Source of the DNA: UBA1794 sp050946375
Lineage (GTDB): Bacteria; Bacteroidota; Bacteroidia; Bacteroidales; Bacteroidaceae
DNA: 64,000 nucleotides
Direction: 5' to 3'
Assembly: GCA_050946375.1 (NCBI GenBank)
Contig: JBMNUT010000009.1
Span: forward strand, 1-64,000
The notes under the pieces are model-generated. The model saw nothing but the letters and a program-made list of their open reading frames with translations. It was not told the origin of the DNA and ran no database searches. Position 1 is the stretch's first letter; each line of letters begins with the position of its first letter. Of the stretch, positions 58,120 through 64,000 are shown one piece after another. Made by a program: the position numbers and the translations under genes.

Positions 58120-59277
58120 ATGGAACATTCCTCTTCTGAATTTGACGAGATACGCCCATTTAATGACGACGAACTGCCCCAGGCTTACGACCGGCTCATA
58201 GCCGACAAGTACTTCCGCGGAGCCATGGAGAGCATCTTCCCCATGCCATTCGACGAAATCGCGCGGCAAATGCGCAACAGCCACACAGTTCACGAATTCC
58301 AAGAGAACTTTTGCTACAACATCCTTACCGAAATCGAGCATAAGCACTGCGATGAGCTCACCATGCACCTCCCCGACGATTTCAACCGCAAGGGATGTTA
58401 CACATACATCTCCAACCACCGCGACATAGTGCTCGACTCCGGGTTCCTTTCCATACTGCTTGTGCGCGAAAACATGGACACGGTGGAAATTGCCATTGGC
58501 GATAATCTGCTCATCTACCCCTGGATTAAAGACATCGTGCGCATCAACAAGGCATTTATCGTGCAGCGAAGCCTCAACATGCGCCAAATGCTCGAGTCGA
58601 GCATACGCCTTTCCAAGTATATGCACTACGTCATCAACGAAAAGAAGCAGTCCATCTGGATAGCCCAGCGGCAGGGACGCGCCAAAGACGCAGACGACCG
58701 TACGCAAGACAGCGTACTCAAAATGTTTGCCATGGGAGGAGAAGGCGGAATCATAGACCGCCTCATCAGCCTCAACATAGTGCCCCTCTCCATCTCCTAC
58801 GAGTACGACCCCTGCGACTACCTCAAGGCCAAAGAAATGCAGCAGCGCCGCGACGACCCGAACTTCAAGAAAAGCGAACGCGACGACCTGAAAAACATGG
58901 AAACAGGCCTCTTCGGCTACAAAGGACGGGTACATTTCGAGCTGACCCACTGCATCAATCCGCAATTGGAAGAGCTGAAAAAAGAAGAACTCACCAAAAA
59001 CGAGCTTTTCGCCCGCGTACGCGAACTGACCGAACATGCCATCCACCTCAACTACCGCTTCTATCCCAGCAACTACGTGGCCCACGACCTGCTCATGGGC
59101 GAGGAGCGGTTCAGAGACCGCTACACCAAGGAAGACTTCGTCAAGTTCCGCAGCTACCTCGACTCACGGCTGGCCAAAATCGACTTGCCCAACCGCGACA
59201 TTCCCTTCCTGCGCCACAAGATACTGGAAATGTACGCCAACCCGCTGACCAACTATCTGGCCGTCAAAAAGGAATAA
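58120..59277 (+). CDS. PlsC-like acyltransferase family protein
   Basis: 385 residues from ATG at 58120 (MEHSSSEFDEI). The acyltransferase HX4D motif is YISNHRDIVLDSGFL, and a later AQRQGRAKD holds the basic substrate-binding stretch. No clear membrane helix, so peripheral. Likely acylates glycerol-phosphate or another lipid. A TATATTTG element lies at 58074-58081. Longer than classical PlsC (~240), with an extended C-terminal helical part. Confidence 0.86.
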   Translation: MEHSSSEFDEIRPFNDDELPQAYDRLIADKYFRGAMESIFPMPFDEIARQMRNSHTVHEFQENFCYNILTEIEHKHCDELTMHLPDDFNRKGCYTYISNHRDIVLDSGFLSILLVRENMDTVEIAIGDNLLIYPWIKDIVRINKAFIVQRSLNMRQMLESSIRLSKYMHYVINEKKQSIWIAQRQGRAKDADDRTQDSVLKMFAMGGEGGIIDRLISLNIVPLSISYEYDPCDYLKAKEMQQRRDDPNFKKSERDDLKNMETGLFGYKGRVHFELTHCINPQLEELKKEELTKNELFARVRELTEHAIHLNYRFYPSNYVAHDLLMGEERFRDRYTKEDFVKFRSYLDSRLAKIDLPNRDIPFLRHKILEMYANPLTNYLAVKKE

Positions 59278-59343
59278 TACGCTTCCCCGCCCCATCCGCT
59301 TACAGGATGACGGCGAAGACGCTTCCCCCTCTTTCCCGAAACA

Positions 59344-59739
59344 CTATCTCCATCGCGGACGAACTACCCAGTTCCCCACGATGAAAGCCAGTGTGGCACC
59401 GCCCATATTGGCGCAGAAGTCCAGTATATCGCCGCTCCGGTTATCCGTAAGGCACTCCTGCCCTATCTCCACCAAACCGCTCAACAGCACCGGCATAAGC
59501 CAGGTCAAAAGAAAAACGGCCCGGTAACTGAACTGCGACCGGTAGCGATAGAGATATTCCAGCCACAAAGTCCCGGCCAAAGCCCCATACATGCCGACAT
59601 GGACAATCTTGTCGAAACCGGGAAACTTCGGCACGTCCTCGGTAGGCGGCGTAAAGAAAGAGAGATAAAGCACCACGGCCACGAGCACCATGGCAAAGGG
59701 ATAGTTGCGAGGGTCAAAGACTTTTTGAAATTTGCGCAT
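59344..59739 (-). CDS. VanZ-like membrane protein
   Basis: 131 residues from ATG at 59739 (MRKFQKVFDPRNYPFAMVLV); the frame extends 15 codons upstream through a dispersed repeat (TKTAGTFRKK), which is probably not translated. Four membrane helices with the VanZ-type pattern: FDKIVHVGMYGALAGTLWL and EIGQECLTDNRSGDILDFCANMGGATLAF. Function unclear in this family; teicoplanin resistance is only one member's role. Confidence 0.86.
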   Translation of the reverse strand: MRKFQKVFDPRNYPFAMVLVAVVLYLSFFTPPTEDVPKFPGFDKIVHVGMYGALAGTLWLEYLYRYRSQFSYRAVFLLTWLMPVLLSGLVEIGQECLTDNRSGDILDFCANMGGATLAFIVGNWVVRPRWR

Positions 59740-59747
59740 AGTTTTTT

Positions 59748-59800
59748 TCCTAAAAGTGCCGGCGGTTTTCGTCAAAAGCGCCACAGTTTGCGCCGCAAAA
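59748..59800. repeat. Dispersed palindromic repeat cluster
   Basis: CCTAAAAGTGCCGGCGGTTT and GTCAAAAGCGCCACAGTTTG, directly upstream of the VanZ-like gene. Confidence 0.55.
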
Positions 59801-59897
59801 ATACAAATAAAAGCCCACTCCCGCCCTATGGTTGTAAAAAAACAGGCGCTCCCGCCGAATGCCGGGAGCGCCTGCCGTAAACTGCCGTTGCAGAGGA

Positions 59898-61970
59898 CTA
59901 CTGTTTGAATATCTTAATCGTCGTTCCGTCGGCCTGCAACAAATAGATACCCGTGGGGAAGTTTGCCATGTCCAGCCCGTCGGTATCGAACTCCTGCGCA
60001 AGGGGCGTACCGTTCAACCCGTAGAGAACAACCGATTTGCACGTGCGCGGAAGCGTAATGCGGCTGCCCTCCCACTCGGCCTGGAAGGGAGAAAGCGGCA
60101 CAGCGTCGGCTGCTACTTCCTCGATGGCCGTAGGATAAGTGATGGACACATTGAAGATGTACGTAACGTTGTAGGTCGTTCCGTCAATCGTACGCTTCAT
60201 ACGCTGGCGGATGGTCACCTCGTCGCCCGGATTGCAGAGGCTCGGATTGTTCTGGCCGATGTAGAAATTCAGCGAAGCGGGGTCGCGCAGCTCGGAGAAT
60301 ATGTAAGACGAAGTGTAACTGTACCAGCAAACCGACCCGGTGCGGTTGAACCAATGACCGTAACCGTTTGCCGTACTCGGTTCATACTCCGTGCCATTCG
60401 GCTGAACGGCTACGAAAGCGATGTCACCGTCGTCGAGCCCTTGGCTGATTTCGGAGAGCGACATGCAGAAAGCCTCGCAGACAGCCTGCACATCAGGCTG
60501 TACCACGACGTAACCATAGCCTGAAAGTACCGGCATGCTTACCTCGGTTGTCAGCTCCACGCTGTGCGGCTCGCCGTCGGGGTTGTTGTATTCGCCGAAA
60601 AGGTCAGTCCCCTCAAATTTCACCTGGTACGGAAGCTGCTCATCGTTGTTGTCATTGTCGTCCCACGCATGGTGTACGTGGTTGCGCGCACCGCCGCTCA
60701 CCACGAGCATCAGACGCTCGCAACCGGCGGGGCAGGCAAATTCGAGCGTATCCTTGCGCGAAAGATAAGTTGCCTTGCCCATATCGCTGTACTGTCGGGT
60801 CCCGTCTTCACAAAGCGCCACAAAGCCGTAGCGAAGCTCGCTGTTCAGCGCATTGAGGCGGCGGTAGGTAGTACCGTCCGGCTGAATCCATTCGAAGCAA
60901 GCCTTCACGGTCTCACCCTCTTCCGGCACGTTCAACTTGATGACGTTGTAGCCGTAATACTCGGGACACTCCTCGGGAGAGATGCGGTAGTAGCCCGAAT
61001 CCTCGCGGATCATGCTGCACTGCGCGCGGGCATTGATGTAGTTTTCGCCCCGTTCGCGGAGGAAAGGAATATCCCATGTGGCGAGCTGGGCATTGAACTC
61101 ATACATATCGTTGTTAAACTCTTCCTGACTCATGTTCCCGTTCATGCGCTTGTAGGCATCCACCGGGTCCTCCAGATAGAGCGCCTCGCGCCACATGCGG
61201 CCGATGAAGTCCTTTCCCCACTTGTTCGTCCAGCACCACTGGATGAAATAGTTGGCATAACGCGGCGTTTCGTGCAGGATATTCTTATGATGGTTCTCCA
61301 GATATTCGCTAAAGCGGTAGTCGGTGAAGATAATGTCCGGGTACAAGCAGAAAGCCTGCCACTGCGCACACTGTTCCCACCAGCAGTTTCCGCCGGAACC
61401 GCCTGAGCCAAAGCCATAATTGAAGCCTCTTTGCGGGTCATTAAGATCGCAATGTGTCTGATACTGGAAGCAGTGTCCCACTTCGTGCGCCACGGTGTGC
61501 CCGGCGGGCTGCACGGTGGAGGGATTGATGTTGAGGATTCCGATCATGTCGTCCTCGCCCGAGCCCGTAGCCAGCCACTCGGTCTGGTAGTAGAGGCGGA
61601 TAATCATTTTGTAGGTATCTGTCTTCGAAGCACCGCGCTGTACGAAACCGAGCGTATCGGCATACAAGTCGAACGCCGCATCTGCCACGCGGAGCACCTC
61701 GTCTACGTCCACCGTGTAAGGAGCCGGTGCGGTTGCGGGGTCGCTGCCGAAGCCGGGCTCCCAGAAGATGATGAAGTTTTCCGATTCGCGGCTGCGCTCG
61801 TAGCTCCACTGCCCGTCTTCGCTGGCCAGTGCGTCCCGCATGCTGTACGGTTCATAAATCTGTTTCTGGGCATAGATGCCCTGCGGTTGTCCAAAAGCGG
61901 CAGCGATTACCGTAAAAAGCGCCGCCACTAATTGGAAAAAGTGCCTGTGGTTTTGTAGATTTCTCTTCAT
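59898..61970 (-). CDS. Exported DUF6055 / DUF4859 protein with HExxH site and T9SS-like tail
   Basis: 690 residues. Signal peptide about 1-34, its core partly encoded by dispersed repeats. Domain 1 (about 45-450) is DUF6055-like with HEVGH at His162-His166 (VAHEVGHCFQYQ) and the block shared with 24430-25815 (FGSDPATAPAPY, MWREA, EEFNNDMYEF). A DUF4859-like domain follows at about 480-610 (YGYVVVQPDVQAVCEAFCM), and the last ~70 residues are a sorting-like domain (VVLYGLNGTPLAQEF ... FPTGIYLLQ). Probably secreted; protease activity is inferred from HExxH. Confidence 0.82.
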   Translation of the reverse strand: MKRNLQNHRHFFQLVAALFTVIAAAFGQPQGIYAQKQIYEPYSMRDALASEDGQWSYERSRESENFIIFWEPGFGSDPATAPAPYTVDVDEVLRVADAAFDLYADTLGFVQRGASKTDTYKMIIRLYYQTEWLATGSGEDDMIGILNINPSTVQPAGHTVAHEVGHCFQYQTHCDLNDPQRGFNYGFGSGGSGGNCWWEQCAQWQAFCLYPDIIFTDYRFSEYLENHHKNILHETPRYANYFIQWCWTNKWGKDFIGRMWREALYLEDPVDAYKRMNGNMSQEEFNNDMYEFNAQLATWDIPFLRERGENYINARAQCSMIREDSGYYRISPEECPEYYGYNVIKLNVPEEGETVKACFEWIQPDGTTYRRLNALNSELRYGFVALCEDGTRQYSDMGKATYLSRKDTLEFACPAGCERLMLVVSGGARNHVHHAWDDNDNNDEQLPYQVKFEGTDLFGEYNNPDGEPHSVELTTEVSMPVLSGYGYVVVQPDVQAVCEAFCMSLSEISQGLDDGDIAFVAVQPNGTEYEPSTANGYGHWFNRTGSVCWYSYTSSYIFSELRDPASLNFYIGQNNPSLCNPGDEVTIRQRMKRTIDGTTYNVTYIFNVSITYPTAIEEVAADAVPLSPFQAEWEGSRITLPRTCKSVVLYGLNGTPLAQEFDTDGLDMANFPTGIYLLQADGTTIKIFKQ
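61891..61950. repeat. Dispersed repeat inside signal-peptide codons
   Basis: Read on -: GGCACTTTTTCCAATTAGTG and GCGGCGCTTTTTACGG, then GCTGCCGCTTTTGG. They encode RHFFQLVAALFTVIAAAFG. Confidence 0.6.
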
Positions 61971-62037
61971 GTTATTTGGGTTTTGGTTTGATTGTTTACG
62001 CAGTTTAGTTTGTAGGATAATGCTGTTTTCCCTGCGG

Positions 62038-62069
62038 CAAAATTAAATTTTTTCTCCGCAAAAGGCAAA
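62038..62069 (-). promoter_or_regulatory. Promoter of the DUF6055/DUF4859 gene
   Basis: On -: TTTG (complement of 62066-62069), 20-base spacer, TAATTTTG (complement of 62038-62045). Confidence 0.6.
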
Positions 62070-62077
62070 AATAACGT

Positions 62078-63343
62078 TCATTTATTCAACATGGTGTGCA
62101 TATACGGAATTCCCGTGGGGAAGCAGCGCAGCGCTTCGGGCAAGTCTGCGACGTGGTAGCCTATCAGCGCCTGCGTCAGTTGCGCCACGGTCACCTGCGG
62201 AGCCTTTCCCCGCTTGTGGAAATAAGCCGTTCCATCTCCCGGAAGCGTATAGACGCCACTGTTTTCCGGCAGTATCGGGTCGTTGAGCGAGAAGGAGGTC
62301 ATCACTTCCGGATAGGCCTCTGCAACGAGCGGAACGAGCATATCGGCCGCCACCAGGCGGGCCATGCCCAAAGGCCGCACGGGACTATAGTCCGACCGTC
62401 CGCGCCGGGCAACCAGCGACGTGGCAATCCCGTCCGTTTCTCCCTCGGCCAGCTCGCCTTCCAGGCCGATGGGCGTGCCGTTGATGGGCGTGAACAGGCG
62501 CGGAGGGCGGATGATATGAATCTCGGGCAGGCGGTAGTGGGCAGCCAGCAGGGAGAGCATGTACATGCGGCACTCCACATTGTCGCACACCAACGAGGTG
62601 ACGAGCAAATGCCCGTCGCGGGGATAGACAATGGCTTCCGCCACGATTTCGCGCTCCTGAGTGGCCACTTTCCAGACCATGCCGCCGTAGAGGTACACGT
62701 CTTCGATGCGCAGGTCGTGGAGCGCATCGTCACCGAAGAGATACCCGCGGGTGAGTACGCGCATGTCGGTATAGTAAAGGCTGGAAGTCAGCCCCGAACC
62801 GGTGAAGCGATAGTAGAGCAGCGGAGCGGAGGGAAGCCCTTCGTAGAGATAGTCAGTCGTTTCGGCAAATTCAACCCCCTCTTCCGAGACAGCCTCTGCG
62901 GCGAGCAAGTCGGGCAAAGCCAGCTCCTCGGGCGAGGGGTAATAAGTCTCTTCCACATAATCGAAGCAGTTTGCAAATCCGAAACGGGCGTAATAGCCGG
63001 CCAGCCCGGCATCGGCCGGAATAAGCGTGGCATATCCATATCCGGCCTGGTAACACTTTGCGAGCGTGCGCCGTATGAGCTGGCCGGCCAGCCCGCGCCC
63101 GCGCCATGAGGGATGGGTACAGATGCCGCTGAGGTAGGCGGCATCGGTCTCATACTCCAGCCCGCTCGCCACGTTCAGGCCGCAGTCCGTATAGATAAGT
63201 CCGCTGACAACCTGTCCCTTGCGCTTCGATATGACCGAACGGTCGCGGGAGTAAAGGTATCGGAAATAGGCATCCTCAAAAGCAGGATCGTCGTGAAAAC
63301 ACTCGTGGTAGAGACGCCTCAATTGGATTTCATCGTCGCTCAT
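62078..63343 (-). CDS. GNAT-family N-acetyltransferase
   Basis: 421 residues, larger than a single GNAT domain. The acetyl-CoA site is LSGICTHPSWRGRGLAGQLI (about 70-90), followed by ATLIPADAGLAGYYARFGF; a second, degenerate GNAT-like half and a C-terminal sterol-carrier-like segment resemble Eis-type proteins. Substrate unknown. Upstream by 114 bases on the same strand lies a DUF2156 gene, a common neighbour in Bacteroidales. Confidence 0.85.
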   Translation of the reverse strand: MSDDEIQLRRLYHECFHDDPAFEDAYFRYLYSRDRSVISKRKGQVVSGLIYTDCGLNVASGLEYETDAAYLSGICTHPSWRGRGLAGQLIRRTLAKCYQAGYGYATLIPADAGLAGYYARFGFANCFDYVEETYYPSPEELALPDLLAAEAVSEEGVEFAETTDYLYEGLPSAPLLYYRFTGSGLTSSLYYTDMRVLTRGYLFGDDALHDLRIEDVYLYGGMVWKVATQEREIVAEAIVYPRDGHLLVTSLVCDNVECRMYMLSLLAAHYRLPEIHIIRPPRLFTPINGTPIGLEGELAEGETDGIATSLVARRGRSDYSPVRPLGMARLVAADMLVPLVAEAYPEVMTSFSLNDPILPENSGVYTLPGDGTAYFHKRGKAPQVTVAQLTQALIGYHVADLPEALRCFPTGIPYMHTMLNK

Positions 63344-63457
63344 AATAAGAATAAGGATTAAGAATTAGACAAATGCCCGGGCTGCGCCAAAGCGGGCGCC
63401 GCGTGTGCCAGGCAGCCCTTCAGGCACATCGTGATGCAAGCGATGCAGACGCGCCCG

Positions 63458-64000
63458 TCACGACCTGCCGCCTTTCTCACGCACCGTATATTTGTTCAGC
63501 AGAATTGCCGGATGATACGACAGCTTGGCCTTGCGCAAGCCTTCCAGACCGAGGTCTTCCTCGCGGTTAACGTACACGAAACGCTCCGGAATACGCCGGG
63601 CGAACTCTCGGTTGATCATGGCGTAAGCGCCGTCGATACTGCTGTCCGCCTTTTCCACATGCACCCCGAAAGTATCGTGGTTGATGGGCATCCCGAACGT
63701 GAAAGCCACTATCCGCCCGCCTACGCGCAGCAGTCCGCCCGAAAGGCCGAGTTCGGAAAAATGCTCCAGGGCATACGTCACCGCACGGCGCTCCTGCCCC
63801 AGGCCGGCATTCTGGTCGCACCCGTTGGCTATGCACCAAAGGCGCTCCAGCTCCAGACATTCCCCGATGTGCTCCGGGAGGATAGGCAGGTACTCCCAGT
63901 CGGGATAGGTCTTCAGGAACTTGTTGACGTGATTGCGCTTGGGCTGAAGCGCTTTCCCGCTCAACGTGCTGAGCGAAGTGCGCAAATACAGGTAGTCGGC
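63458..64000 (-). CDS. DUF2156 (phosphatidylglycerol lysyltransferase-like) protein, partial
   Basis: The visible 180 residues run past the right edge without a start; the frame stays open to 64000 (ADYLYLRTSLSTLSGKALQ), so the ATG at 63985 is internal. GNAT-like fold with KRNHVNKFLKTYPDWEY, LGLSGGLLRVGGRIVAFTFG, VHVEKADSSIDGAYAMINREF and VNREEDLGLEGLRKAKLSYHP, all typical of DUF2156. Related proteins transfer amino acids or acyl groups. It lacks only the N-terminal part. Confidence 0.85.
   Translation of the reverse strand, partial: ADYLYLRTSLSTLSGKALQPKRNHVNKFLKTYPDWEYLPILPEHIGECLELERLWCIANGCDQNAGLGQERRAVTYALEHFSELGLSGGLLRVGGRIVAFTFGMPINHDTFGVHVEKADSSIDGAYAMINREFARRIPERFVYVNREEDLGLEGLRKAKLSYHPAILLNKYTVREKGGRS

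Noticed and set aside
59344..59739. VanZ-like gene as a glycopeptide resistance gene.
   Set aside because: The VanZ fold is widespread in membrane proteins of unknown role, and no other van genes are present.
59740..59784. 15-codon N-terminal extension of the VanZ-like protein.
   Set aside because: Encoded by a dispersed repeat; ATG at 59739 gives the normal family start.
3535..61950. Repeat clusters as CRISPR arrays or insertion sequences.
   Set aside because: Units are degenerate, spacers are not of constant length, and there are no cas genes, transposase or target-site duplications.

Overview
The window reads as chromosome of a gut-type Bacteroidota, most likely Bacteroidaceae. Evidence: many transcripts begin with the sigma-ABfr promoter form (TTTG or TTG, 18-20 bases, TAnnTTTG) and most genes lack a Shine-Dalgarno sequence. 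Gene content includes UpxY, DUF4199, DUF4465, DUF5723, DUF6048, DUF6055 and DUF6452 families, T9SS-like C-termini, a choloylglycine hydrolase and several exported glycoside hydrolases. The species cannot be fixed from sequence alone.

Layout. 1-484 is the start of a upxY antiterminator gene running off the left edge, so a capsule or exopolysaccharide locus probably lies outside. Behind it is a ~196-bp segment bounded by 20-bp imperfect inverted repeats, carrying a promoter that points away from upxY: a phase-variable switch apparently read in OFF. 1.1-5.8 kb has a bile-acid/sodium-symporter-family transporter, galE, a bile salt hydrolase family enzyme and a DUF4465 protein. 6-15.9 kb is mostly core: PHP phosphatase, ABC-F, a PepSY protein beside a two-component system, and a trpS-ruvX-def-TPR operon. 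Two identical tRNA-Val genes follow. 16.6-19.4 kb is an AT-rich four-gene cassette of unknown envelope proteins, behind a UDG-like gene whose upstream region holds a structured RNA with its own promoter and terminator. 20.9-27.4 kb has a CDF metal exporter and an exported nuclease / HExxH protein / GH30 operon. 27.5-31.7 kb has an HxlR regulator, tRNA-Gln and rsfS-ftsH-cdsA. A solitary tyrosine recombinase and a second GH30 follow. 34.9-42.6 kb has tRNA-Thr, a GT2, DUF6452/DUF6048, mntP, sdaA, the MlaF/MlaE transporter pair and lptB.

42.7-49.2 kb is a co-directional run of a steroid 5-alpha-reductase-like enzyme, a GH31, an old-yellow-enzyme-type reductase and two SDRs. With the bile salt hydrolase and symporter on the left this suggests steroid or bile acid conversion. 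The rest holds a lipoprotein/beta-barrel pair, radC, a GT2, efp, bL34, a PASTA protein, rluD, an acyltransferase, VanZ, a second HExxH exoprotein, a GNAT protein and a DUF2156 protein cut by the right edge.

A second layer crosses the whole window. Most intergenic gaps carry degenerate copies of a short palindromic unit (roughly AAAAGTGCCGGCACTTTT, spaced every 20-30 bases). Copies form at least two terminators and have entered the 5' ends of several coding regions, where they encode signal-peptide cores and an LptB N-terminal extension.
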